A stretch of DNA of 64,000 bases from Paenibacillus woosongensis (lineage in GTDB: Bacteria > Bacillota > Bacilli > Paenibacillales > Paenibacillaceae), in the NCBI RefSeq assembly GCF_030122845.1, contig NZ_CP126084.1, positions 5,170,501 through 5,234,500 of the forward strand, given 5' to 3'. Under the pieces are notes generated by a model. That model saw only the letters and a program-made list of their open reading frames with translations. It had not been told where the DNA came from and made no database searches. The translations under genes and the position numbers were made by a program. This document shows positions 52,746 through 60,907 of the stretch, in pieces. How positions within the stretch are numbered: position 1 is the stretch's first letter; each line of letters opens with the position of its first letter.

Positions 52746-53012
52746 GATAGTTGAACCAAGTTCGTTCAGGCCACCGATTACCTCGATGGCCTTCTATGCA
52801 TGTTAAGTAATGAATACGGGCTGAGCGCTCGTGAAATTGAAGTGCTACATAAGCTGGCTTCTGGCTTGCGCAATCAAGACATTGCTGAGGCGCTGTTTCT
52901 AAGTGAAGGAACGGTTAAAAATTACATCTCAACGATTTATTCGAAGCTTAATGTGAGGGGAAGGCGGGAGGCTATTCGTAAAGCCCGAGATTCGGGATTC
53001 ATGGATCACTAA
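52746..53012 (+). pseudogene. LuxR/NarL-type DNA-binding domain without receiver domain
   Basis: From 52746 the frame reads [67 protein letters not shown], a complete C-terminal NarL helix-turn-helix. An in-frame TGA just before and the absence of a receiver domain show that the 5' two thirds are lost. ATG at 52800 could start a 70-residue peptide, but it has no good ribosome site. A working stand-alone regulator cannot be ruled out. Confidence 0.65.
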
Positions 53013-53167
53013 GAAGCCGATACCCAAGAAGCTGGCAACTTATAATAGTCGCTAGCTTTTTTGAACATGTTCATATGACCAAATCATGACAAAAGCGTAC
53101 TTTCTCTTTATTACTTTTTCAGCCTATACTCATGTCTATCAAGTAATAGAGGAGGCTGAAGCAGCAC

Positions 53168-54031
53168 ATGAAGAAAATGTCTGCACATAAAGAGAAGCAG
53201 CATATTGGTGGGAAATTAAGTACAGGGCGTCTATTGTGGCGCTTTCCAATCATCTGGATGATTGTGGGGACCATCGGCATTATTCTCGTGGATACACTTT
53301 TCCGGCCATTAGCAGAGCAAGCAAAGGGAGTTGCTTCCCTTCTTTTGACACTAACGGCTGTCATTGTAGCCATCATGGTCTTTAGGCTAACGATGAAATA
53401 CCTGGCTCGTCGGTCAATTCCTGAGATATCAAGAAAACGCGCAGGAATTGAAGCTGGCATGGGATTACTAACTGGAGCCATCTTTATCACAGTGTCCACT
53501 TTAATTATTGTTGCTGCGGGAGGTTACTCCTTTCAATGGGCGAGTACTGCGGACACGGGTTCTGTTCTAATATCCTCTATTACAACAGCTTTAAACGCAG
53601 CCATTATTGAGGAGCTTATCTTTCGTGGGCTTATGTTTCAAGCCATTAATAAATTGGCGGGAAACTGGCTCGCACTCGCTGTGACCTCACTATTCTTTGG
53701 AGCTGCCCATCTTGGGAATACAGGGGCAACACTATGGAGCGCGTTTGCCATTACCATAGAAGCAGGTATTCTGCTCGGAGCCGCATTCTTGTGGCGACGG
53801 AATCTATGGTTTCCCATGGGGCTACATTTTGCCTGGAATGCACTTGAGGGTTTACTTGGTATTCCTGTTTCTGGACACTCTACAGCAGGTCTGTTTACTG
53901 TGAAAGTGAACGGTGCAGCAATTCTCACAGGGGGGGATTTTGGACTCGAGGGCTCTATCGTTCCGGTTATGGTCAGCCTTCTGATTGTCATTCCCATGCT
54001 GATTGGAGCTGCACGGAATCGGGTACGTTAG
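53168..54031 (+). CDS. CPBP-family intramembrane metalloprotease
   Basis: A 287-residue membrane protein with about eight helices and the CPBP/Abi (CAAX-protease-like) motifs: EELIFRG (E148, E149, R153), the H in FFGAAHLGN (H181) and HFAWN (H220, N223). The family includes prenyl-protein proteases (Rce1) and bacteriocin self-immunity proteins. A link to the circular bacteriocin is not supported by distance (23 kb). The ribosome site is GAGGAGGCTGAAG. Confidence 0.88.
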   Translation: MKKMSAHKEKQHIGGKLSTGRLLWRFPIIWMIVGTIGIILVDTLFRPLAEQAKGVASLLLTLTAVIVAIMVFRLTMKYLARRSIPEISRKRAGIEAGMGLLTGAIFITVSTLIIVAAGGYSFQWASTADTGSVLISSITTALNAAIIEELIFRGLMFQAINKLAGNWLALAVTSLFFGAAHLGNTGATLWSAFAITIEAGILLGAAFLWRRNLWFPMGLHFAWNALEGLLGIPVSGHSTAGLFTVKVNGAAILTGGDFGLEGSIVPVMVSLLIVIPMLIGAARNRVR

Positions 54032-54119
54032 GAAAGCCTTGATGACGGACAGTACGTATTTAAGGATTGCAAACAGACTGGACAAATACTAAAAAAAGCA
54101 ACTTCTGAAGCTTCTCGGC

Positions 54120-54153
54120 AGTCAAGAGGCACCTGTTGAGGTGCCTCTTGACT
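54120..54153. terminator. Terminator between CPBP gene and rlmH
   Basis: AGTCAAGAGGCACC and GGTGCCTCTTGACT form a perfect 14-bp stem with a 6-base loop between the two convergent genes. The right arm ends six bases before the rlmH stop. Confidence 0.75.
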
Positions 54154-54158
54154 TCGAC

Positions 54159-54638
54159 CTACTTGTGATACGGTTCCCCCCGATTAATCTTCACCGCGCG
54201 ATAAATCTGCTCCACCAGCACCAGGCGCATAAGCTGATGGGGCAGCGTCATGCGCCCAAACGACAACCGCTGCTGCGCGCGGCGGAGCACCGCATCGGCG
54301 AGCCCATGGCTCCCGCCGATGACAAACACGACATGGCTCGTCCCATACGTGCCGAGCCTGTCGAACGTGGCGGCGAGCTCCTCCGAGCTCCACAGCTCGC
54401 CGCCTACTTCCAGAGCGATGACATGCGCATCGCTCTTCACCTGGGCCAGCACGCGCTCACCCTCGCGTGCCTTCACGGCCTGCACCTCCGCCTCACTCAT
54501 CGTCTCCGGCGCTTTCTCGTCGGGCACCTCCACGACTTGAAATTTCACGTACGGGGTCAGCCGCTTCGCATACTCGGCGATCCCCTGCACCAAATACTTC
54601 TCCTTCAATTTACCGACAGCCACAATTTGAATAAACAT
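54159..54638 (-). CDS. rlmH: 23S rRNA (pseudouridine-1915-N3)-methyltransferase
   Basis: A complete 159-residue RlmH (SPOUT class), which methylates pseudouridine 1915 of 23S rRNA. The SAM knot is visible in [10 protein letters not shown], and the C-terminal [20 protein letters not shown] and GEPYHK end is diagnostic. In staphylococci the last codons of this gene are the attachment site of SCC elements, and three further copies of this end occur downstream in the window. The gene is intact here. Confidence 0.96.
   Translation of the reverse strand: MFIQIVAVGKLKEKYLVQGIAEYAKRLTPYVKFQVVEVPDEKAPETMSEAEVQAVKAREGERVLAQVKSDAHVIALEVGGELWSSEELAATFDRLGTYGTSHVVFVIGGSHGLADAVLRRAQQRLSFGRMTLPHQLMRLVLVEQIYRAVKINRGEPYHK
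54160..54175 (-). repeat. rlmH-3'-end site D (the intact gene end)
   Basis: TACTTGTGATACGGTT, the genuine 3' end of rlmH, differs from sites A, B and C by one base (G for A). On the minus strand it reads GAACCGTATCACAAGTAG. It is the candidate attB/attR of the SCC-like array. Confidence 0.7.
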
Positions 54639-55016
54639 CCTAAGCCTCTCCTATTCAGCCTGCCCCGAAAAGAGCGGCACCTCATTTTTGAAATCCATTG
54701 CGCTTGTTCACATTACGTATATCTTCTATGTAATTTCCCCATAATTCCCCTATAACACCCTATAACACCCTGACTGGCGTTACCATTGGTTTGATTCCTA
54801 TTGAACCTACATACCCTAAGTAATTCCGCTTTCCCCACTCATTTTACCCATCATCGCTAATCTACGCAAAAAGGCCGCTCTCCACACCCAAGGATGAAGA
54901 AGCCGCCCTCTGCACTTAATCTATCATTCCAATAAGTCCGTGCCATCGACTCTAACCCTATGCACATTGCTTAGCCGTCCGAAATGGCCACAATTCACTC
55001 CCAGGTTAGCCGCACG

Positions 55017-55184
55017 TCATATAATCAAAAACTTCGCCCGCTGCTCGCATTCCTGGCAGGTCACTGGAGGATCCCACTCGATAAATTTCGTTTGATCCAA
55101 ATCGACAATGTCCGGAGCCTCCTCGAACTCGTCCACGAACATATCGATCGCTAATTCCACATGATCTTTGCAAACTACATACAT
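55017..55184 (-). CDS. CxxH/CxxC protein (55 aa)
   Basis: A 55-residue protein with CKDH near the N-terminus and CQEC near the C-terminus, matching the small CxxH/CxxC family (TIGR04129) of Bacillales, often coded near rlmH or walJ. The four residues probably bind zinc. Its sequence is very acidic (VDEFEEAPDIVDLDQTKF). The start is ATG at 55184 with GAAAGGA upstream. The 54639-55016 stretch upstream of rlmH shows no gene, only two tandem CCTATAACA units near 54750-54775. Confidence 0.82.
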   Translation of the reverse strand: MYVVCKDHVELAIDMFVDEFEEAPDIVDLDQTKFIEWDPPVTCQECEQRAKFLII

Positions 55185-55317
55185 AAAATGAAAGCATCCT
55201 TTCTCTAGCTCGTCTCACGATCCGCCATTCGGTTCCACGATAAACACAGTATACCCTTTTCAGTTCTACCACACTCCAGGGCAAAAAGGAACCATTTTCC
55301 CCACAAATATCGCCTCT

Positions 55318-57273
55318 CTAACCGTCCACTTCCGCAGCATCCTCCGGCACGACCGCTTCATACAGCCGACTCTCCAGCTCCTCCGCATAACGAGCCTGCT
55401 CGTCCGTGCTCCAGCCCAGATAGGAAGCCATATATGCGGCGGCGGGTCCCTTCCATTTCCTTACCCAGTCGATATCGAACAGAAGCGCCCCCGTCCTGCG
55501 GACGAAAAAGTCCTCCAGTGTCACCGCCATCTCATGCTCCATCGCATACCTCAGCGGCACACTGACTTCCAAGGGAAGCTTACCCTCATCGGACACGCCT
55601 AGCGCAGCGGGCTGTTCAACCTCAGTGCTATCATCCGCTTTACTGATCTCCGCCGGTTCGGGCATTTCTGCAGTGTCTGCCACTCCAGCGCCACCCAATG
55701 CTCGTAGTTCTCCCGCTGCCCTAGCAGCCTTAACCTCCACAGCCGGCTCATTCCCCATCTCCCGCACCAGCTCAAACAACCGATCCACGTTGGACCCATA
55801 GCAGGCCGCCCACTTGGTCACCAATTCCCGAGGCAAGCCGAGGCCGGTCCCTTCCAAAGTCTTATTCGTTACATAGTCTTGAAAAGAGGCCGCTCCCCCC
55901 ACATGGCCGCCTGAAATCGGCAGCTCCTTCGTCCGGCACGGCGGATATTTCCCACCGGCACCCACAACAGGTACAGCCACGCCGCCTGTTTCAACTCCGC
56001 TGCCCGAAGCGCCTTTACGGAAACCTCCCGTTTCTTCAGCACGCCCATTTCTATCCCTGTCCGTCCCGCTGCCGTGGCCAGCCTTCTCCTTCAACTGAGC
56101 CGCAACCCGATCCACCACCATCTCCGCCATCTTCCGATAGCCCGTCAGCTTCCCGCCGGCAATGGTGATCAGGCCGGACTCGGACTGCCAGATCTCATCC
56201 CTGCGGGAAATCTCCGAAGGGCCCTTCCCTTCCTCGTAAATCAGGGGACGAATGCCGGCCCAACTGGACTCGATATCCTCCGTCGTAATCCGCAGCTCAG
56301 GGAACATGCCGTTCACCGCATCGAGAACATACTGCCGATCCCGCTCCGTCATGCGGGGATGCACCATATCCCCGGTGTACTCCGTATCCGTCGTGCCCAC
56401 ATAGGTCTTGCCGTCCCGGGGGATGGCGAACAGCATGCGACCGTCCGGCGTATCAAAATACACCGCCTGCCGCAAAGGAAACCGGCTCTGATCCACCACA
56501 AGATGGATCCCCTTCGTCAGCAACAGCCGCTTGCCCTGCTGCGACCCATCGAGCTGCCGCAGCGTATCAACCCAAGGGCCGGCGGCATTGACGATGCACC
56601 GGGCCTTTACAGCATACTGCCTGCCGCTAAGAACATCGACGATTTCTGCCCCTGTAATCTGTCCAGCCTCATAATCGAACCGCTCCAGCCGGGCATAATT
56701 CACCGCAAGCGCCCCGTGCGCCGCTGCCTCCTTGATCACCTCCAGCGTAAGCCGGGCATCGTCCGTGCGGTATTCCACATAGTATCCGCCGCCCTGCAGC
56801 CCTTCGCGGCGCAGCAGCGGCTCCTTTGCCAGCGTCTGTGCCGCGCTCAGCATCCGGCGCCGTTCCTCCCGCTTCACGCCGGCCAGAAAGTCATAGGCTC
56901 TGAGTCCAAGCGAAGTGCTGAACCTGCCGAAGGTGCCCTCCTTATATATCGGCAGCAGCATCCACTCCGGCGTCGTCACATGCGGCCCGTTCTCATATAC
57001 AATCGCCCGCTCCTTGCCCACCTCGGCCACGACGCCGATATCGAGCTGCTTCAAATAACGCAGCCCGCCATGGACAAGCTTCGTTGAACGGCTGGACGTG
57101 CCTGCCGCATAATCCTGCATATCAACAAGCCCGACTCTCATTCCGCGGGCAGCCGCATCCAGAGCAATGCCAGAGCCTGTAATTCCGCCGCCAATAATTA
57201 ACAAATCAAGCGGAGCCTGTTCCATTTCTTGAAGTAAATGCATTCTCATCCTGCTTGCAAACGGAGCTGTCAT
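55318..57273 (-). CDS. glpD: Glycerol-3-phosphate dehydrogenase with low-complexity inserts
   Basis: FAD-dependent aerobic glycerol-3-phosphate dehydrogenase, feeding electrons from glycerol-3-phosphate to quinone at the membrane. The FAD motif is GGGITGSGIALDAA (residues 28-41), with TTDTEYTGD and GGKLTGYRKMAE further on. Normal length is about 555; this one is 651. Extra low-complexity stretches lie at about 397-442 (Gly/Arg/Thr-rich) and 509-567 (Ala/Glu-rich), both in the linker before and inside the C-terminal helical domain. The core is complete, so function is expected. Confidence 0.9.
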   Translation of the reverse strand: MTAPFASRMRMHLLQEMEQAPLDLLIIGGGITGSGIALDAAARGMRVGLVDMQDYAAGTSSRSTKLVHGGLRYLKQLDIGVVAEVGKERAIVYENGPHVTTPEWMLLPIYKEGTFGRFSTSLGLRAYDFLAGVKREERRRMLSAAQTLAKEPLLRREGLQGGGYYVEYRTDDARLTLEVIKEAAAHGALAVNYARLERFDYEAGQITGAEIVDVLSGRQYAVKARCIVNAAGPWVDTLRQLDGSQQGKRLLLTKGIHLVVDQSRFPLRQAVYFDTPDGRMLFAIPRDGKTYVGTTDTEYTGDMVHPRMTERDRQYVLDAVNGMFPELRITTEDIESSWAGIRPLIYEEGKGPSEISRRDEIWQSESGLITIAGGKLTGYRKMAEMVVDRVAAQLKEKAGHGSGTDRDRNGRAEETGGFRKGASGSGVETGGVAVPVVGAGGKYPPCRTKELPISGGHVGGAASFQDYVTNKTLEGTGLGLPRELVTKWAACYGSNVDRLFELVREMGNEPAVEVKAARAAGELRALGGAGVADTAEMPEPAEISKADDSTEVEQPAALGVSDEGKLPLEVSVPLRYAMEHEMAVTLEDFFVRRTGALLFDIDWVRKWKGPAAAYMASYLGWSTDEQARYAEELESRLYEAVVPEDAAEVDG

Positions 57274-57302
57274 CTTCGTCTACCTCCTCTTATTGCAAGA
57301 AA

Positions 57303-57356
57303 GGGAGCACAATTACCCTTCACCGTTTCCCTTCGGCTGCCTTGTAATGTGCTCCC
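57303..57356 (-). terminator. Possible terminator after htrA
   Basis: GGGAGCACA-TTAC and GTAA-TGTGCTCCC pair over about 13 bp around a long structured loop, with TTTCTTG after it on the minus strand. Confidence 0.45.
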
Positions 57357-57436
57357 CTGCGTATTGACTTCATTTGCTTCAATTCAGACTATAATCCCCA
57401 TAGATTCCTAATGGCCTTCCGGCGGTCCTAGCAACC

Positions 57437-58744
57437 CTAATGATCAAGCTCAAACTCGCCGAAGCCAGAGTCCCCGGCATCATGCTCCTCACCAGGCATA
57501 TCGTACGTATCTTCCTCCAGCTCTGCATCTTCAGGCTTATCCGCCAGCTTGACCTTGACACGCTGCAGCTCGCCTTCCCGATAAAAGCTGACCTCCATAT
57601 CTTCGCCGATCTTCTTGTGTCCGTACAAATACTTGCGCAGATCAAGGGTCGATTGGATCGGCTGCTTGTCGAGCTTAACGATGACGTCATTGAGCTTCAG
57701 CCCTGCCGATTTTGCCGGGCCGTGTGCTTCCAGCACGATAACGCCATCCTTCACCTCCTCCGGCAGCATCAATTCCCGATGATCCTCGTCGCTAAATATG
57801 GAGAACGGATTGTTTAAATCAAGAGTATATACGCCCAAGTACGGACGAGCCACCCTTCCGTGCTCCATCAAATCGTCAACCGTCTTCATGACCTCGCTGA
57901 CCGGAATGGCGAATCCCAGGCCTTCCACGCCCATATCCGCAATTTTCATCGTATTGATGCCGATCAGCTCGCCGTTCAGATTGACCAGCGCTCCGCCGCT
58001 ATTGCCGTCGTTGATCGCCGCGTCGGTCTGAATAACTTCCTGCTCCCAGTCATAATTGCCGTCCTGGTTGATCGATACCGGGATTACCCGGCTCGTATAG
58101 CTGACGATGCCCGAGGTCAGCGTACCCCCAAGCCCCAGCGGATTGCCTACGGCAAGTACGGTCTCTCCCGGACGCAGGTTCGTGGAATCCCCAAGCGATA
58201 TCACGGAGGTAATCCCCCTGTCATCCACTTCCAGAACCGCGATGTCGCTGATGACGTCCTGACCTACCACCGAGGCTTCCTTCGAATCCCCGCTGCTCGT
58301 CAAGATTTCCAAATCACTGGCTCCTTGAATGACATGCGCATTCGTAATGATGAAGGCCTTGCCTTTCTCTTTCTTAAAAATAACACCAGATCCAAGCGCC
58401 GCCTGCTCTGGATCTCCGCCTGACAGCTCGTTATGGTTCAGAATGCTAACGACCGTGGGCCCGACCTTTGCCGCCGCCGTGCTGATCCGGCTGAACGGGT
58501 CAAGATCTCCGCCAAACACGGTACCCCCTGCAGCAAATCTGGCCTTGGAAGAGGGAAGCCCCGTAATGAAACTGAAGAGCAGCACTGCAACAATCGCGCT
58601 CAGCACGGAAGAAACGATCGACACCTGCAGGGTGGACCACCCCGAGCCGCGTTTCCTTCTGTTCCACCCGCGCCGGCTCTCCGCTCTCCGATCATGCCGC
58701 CGCGATATTTTCGTGGAATAAAAATCGTCATCAAACAATCCCAT
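57437..58744 (-). CDS. htrA: HtrA-family membrane serine protease
   Basis: A 435-residue DegP/HtrA-type protease anchored by one N-terminal helix (residues 39-61), with the bulk outside the cell. Catalytic triad: H137 (TNAHVIQ), D167 (ISDIAVLEV), S249 (NDGNSGGAL). A PDZ domain (about 335-405: KSAGLKLNDVIVKLDKQPI) precedes an acidic tail. It degrades misfolded exported proteins under envelope stress. In Bacillales it lies next to the wal operon, as here. No ribosome-site problem is seen. Confidence 0.93.
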   Translation of the reverse strand: MGLFDDDFYSTKISRRHDRRAESRRGWNRRKRGSGWSTLQVSIVSSVLSAIVAVLLFSFITGLPSSKARFAAGGTVFGGDLDPFSRISTAAAKVGPTVVSILNHNELSGGDPEQAALGSGVIFKKEKGKAFIITNAHVIQGASDLEILTSSGDSKEASVVGQDVISDIAVLEVDDRGITSVISLGDSTNLRPGETVLAVGNPLGLGGTLTSGIVSYTSRVIPVSINQDGNYDWEQEVIQTDAAINDGNSGGALVNLNGELIGINTMKIADMGVEGLGFAIPVSEVMKTVDDLMEHGRVARPYLGVYTLDLNNPFSIFSDEDHRELMLPEEVKDGVIVLEAHGPAKSAGLKLNDVIVKLDKQPIQSTLDLRKYLYGHKKIGEDMEVSFYREGELQRVKVKLADKPEDAELEEDTYDMPGEEHDAGDSGFGEFELDH

Positions 58745-59080
58745 CCGAACTCTCTCCCTCCGTGACTTGCTCCTAGGCTACTCGCTTCCGACTCGTCTCA
58801 TGCTTGCAATTAAAGCGAAGCTCTTACTTCACCTTATTCCCGGTAGGCAAAGCCATATGTCCGTACAAACCCCTTACTTCTTAACGAGATGGTTCAGTAT
58901 GAAGTTGCTGGCTTCCTGTAATTTTTTATTTTTCAAAGTGTTAGGAATGTTTCTGCTCATACAAGACTAAACTAATGTTAAAGCGATAGATTCATAGATT
59001 CATTTTACCATATACGAAGCGTTCCTGAAGGTTTTTCCATTGAGGGAAATACCGGGAATTTCAACTTAAGGAGGATGATT

Positions 59081-59284
59081 ATGGATTATTTCTCCCCGAT
59101 GGACGAGGTGAATATCCTGGCCAAGCTGGCCGATCTTAAGGAGGAGCACTATCATCAGCTGCTAACGCTAAGCGCTATGATGGAGCTGCTCATTGAGAAG
59201 GGCGTTCTCAGCAGCGAAGAGATTGCTCAGAAGTCCACTGAACTGGACAGCTCTAAGGCTCGCCCACCCTATCCCACGGCGTAG
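59081..59284 (+). CDS. Small hypothetical helical protein (67 aa)
   Basis: A 67-residue protein, unrecognised: MDYFSPMDEVNILAKLADLKEEHYHQLLTLSAMMELLIEKGVLSSEEIAQKSTEL, two helices and a short tail. The start is ATG at 59081 with AAGGAGG six bases before it; an in-frame ATG two codons earlier is too close to that site. Its 3' end overlaps the walJ 3' end by 32 bases (convergent). The 58745-59080 stretch before it holds no other gene. Confidence 0.7.
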   Translation: MDYFSPMDEVNILAKLADLKEEHYHQLLTLSAMMELLIEKGVLSSEEIAQKSTELDSSKARPPYPTA

Positions 59285-60059
59285 GACGATCCGCATAGGT
59301 GTCGCACAGGCGGAACTCGCTGTCCTTATAGAAGCAGCCGCGGTCCTCCATAGCGCTCCGAACCGACATTTTGGCCAGATCCAGCATGTTATGCTCCTTG
59401 CTGAGATGGGCCAGATAGGTGCGCTTCATACGGCCGTTAAGCAGATCGCTGAGCACCTCGCCCGAGGCTTCATTCGATAAATGCCCCATATCGCCAAGAA
59501 TGCGCCGCTTAATATTCCAGGGGTAACGCCCCATCCGCAGCATTTCGATATCGTGATTGGCCTCCAGCACAAGCACGTCCGAATCGGCGATCGCTTGCTT
59601 CACTTTATCGCTTGCGTAGCCCAGATCCGTGCAAACGCTCAGCTTCTCCCGGCCATCGCTGAAGGTATAACCGACAGGCTCGGCCGCGTCATGCGAAATG
59701 CCGAACGACTCCACCCGCATTGACCCGAAATCGCGCGCCTCCCCGGTACCCAGAAGGCAGCGGTTCTCCTCGGGAATGCTGCCGATCGACTTCTCCATCG
59801 CCTGCCATGTCTTCTCATTGGCATAAATGGGCAAGTTATATTTTCTTGCTACGGCCCCAAGCCCTTTAATATGGTCGGAATGCTCATGCGTCACCAGAAT
59901 GCCCGTCAAATTCTCTCCGGTCAATCCGCGCTCCAGCAGCAGTTCATCTATACGGCGGGCACTGAACCCCGCATCGATCATCAGTGTAATCTCTCCGTCC
60001 GTCACTACCGTAGCATTCCCGGTAGATCCGCTCGACAGTATCGTAAATCGTAAACCCAT
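59253..60059 (-). CDS. walJ: WalJ (YycJ) metallo-beta-lactamase-fold protein
   Basis: A 268-residue MBL-fold hydrolase, probably a 5'-exonuclease-type enzyme linked to cell division and DNA metabolism. Metal ligands are visible: THEHSDH (HxHxDH), the H in GISHDAAEP, and D in LGYASD with ANHD after it. The start at 60059 is preferred to 60068 since GGAGTA stands only two bases before the first ATG. It follows walI with overlap, the standard wal order. Confidence 0.92.
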   Translation of the reverse strand: MGLRFTILSSGSTGNATVVTDGEITLMIDAGFSARRIDELLLERGLTGENLTGILVTHEHSDHIKGLGAVARKYNLPIYANEKTWQAMEKSIGSIPEENRCLLGTGEARDFGSMRVESFGISHDAAEPVGYTFSDGREKLSVCTDLGYASDKVKQAIADSDVLVLEANHDIEMLRMGRYPWNIKRRILGDMGHLSNEASGEVLSDLLNGRMKRTYLAHLSKEHNMLDLAKMSVRSAMEDRGCFYKDSEFRLCDTYADRPTPWDRVGEP

Positions 60060-60067
60060 GTTCCCCA

Positions 60068-60817
60068 TTACTCCTTCGATTCCTTCGTGTTAGGACTGAT
60101 GACGTCCCCGCTAATGCCTTGCACGTAATACTCTTCTCCGCTCTCCAGCAAGAAGCGCCATGCCGGCGATGCCGGCAGGTCGGCGTCCGAATCGAACACC
60201 TGGCCATAATATCCGAGCTCAATGCTCGTTACTACCGAGCCCTCCGGCAGGAAATTCTCAATAAGATTGCCCAGAGCCTTGGAAGCGGACAGCACCTGCT
60301 GCTCCTTCTCATCGGCCGATTCGTTAATTTCAATAATGTCCTGACGATAAGACACGATCTTCTGATTGGCGTAATGCAGCTCTAAATTGATTTTGAAGAG
60401 CGGCCACTTCCCGTCCACAAGCGGATGGAGAACGAATACATTTTCGTTTCCCGCCCATTCGTCATAACGGTAATTTCCGATGTCGGGAAGGCTCTGCTTC
60501 AGCGCATTGGCCAGCTCCTTCGGCGTAAAAATCAGCTTGCTGTCCACAGGAACCGGCAGATCGGTTACTTTATGGCTCTGCTGCCCATCTACAAAGCGGT
60601 AGGATATCTTGCGCAGCTGTGGCGAATCGCTCGGAATTTGCGCCAGCACCTTGATTCGCTTGCTCTCCATCACCTTCTGCGTGCTGCTCTCCAGGGAAGT
60701 AAGGTCCGGATTGGAGTCGGCCTGCTCCCTCAGGTCATTCCAGAGCTGGTAGCCAAGCACTAAATTCAGCAGCAAGAAGGCGTAAATAAGCACATTTTTA
60801 GCTCTGCCCCAATCCAT
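60068..60817 (-). CDS. walI: WalI (YycI) regulator of WalK
   Basis: A 249-residue single-pass protein (helix NVLIYAFLLLNLVLGYQLW) with a large outside domain containing two YycI-like repeats (DLPVPVDSKLIFTPKELANALKQSLP). WalH and WalI bind WalK in the membrane and hold down its kinase activity. ATG at 60817 has GGGAGG nine bases before; the TTG at 60826 lies inside that site. Confidence 0.88.
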   Translation of the reverse strand: MDWGRAKNVLIYAFLLLNLVLGYQLWNDLREQADSNPDLTSLESSTQKVMESKRIKVLAQIPSDSPQLRKISYRFVDGQQSHKVTDLPVPVDSKLIFTPKELANALKQSLPDIGNYRYDEWAGNENVFVLHPLVDGKWPLFKINLELHYANQKIVSYRQDIIEINESADEKEQQVLSASKALGNLIENFLPEGSVVTSIELGYYGQVFDSDADLPASPAWRFLLESGEEYYVQGISGDVISPNTKESKE

Positions 60818-60907
60818 GTTCCGCAACCTCCCTTAATAAATAAACGGCGCTTGTTCTTTCCTGCTGCACATGAAGTGACGCAGCTTGCCTTGCCCTTCGC
60901 CTGTACC

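Noticed and set aside
53168-54031. CPBP protease as a bacteriocin immunity protein
   Set aside because: Some CPBP proteins do protect against bacteriocins, but this one is 23 kb from the cluster and in a different island block.
34725-54175. Search for a ccr-type recombinase or other integrase inside the SCC-like island
   Set aside because: No large serine or tyrosine recombinase frame exists in this interval, so the island cannot be called autonomous; only the site pattern supports it.
55006-55284. 92-codon minus-strand frame
   Set aside because: It overlaps the CxxH/CxxC gene in another frame; the latter matches a known family, so this is a shadow.
58767-58970. 67-codon plus-strand frame in the htrA upstream region
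   Set aside because: No ribosome site, no domain, and the composition looks like random translation.
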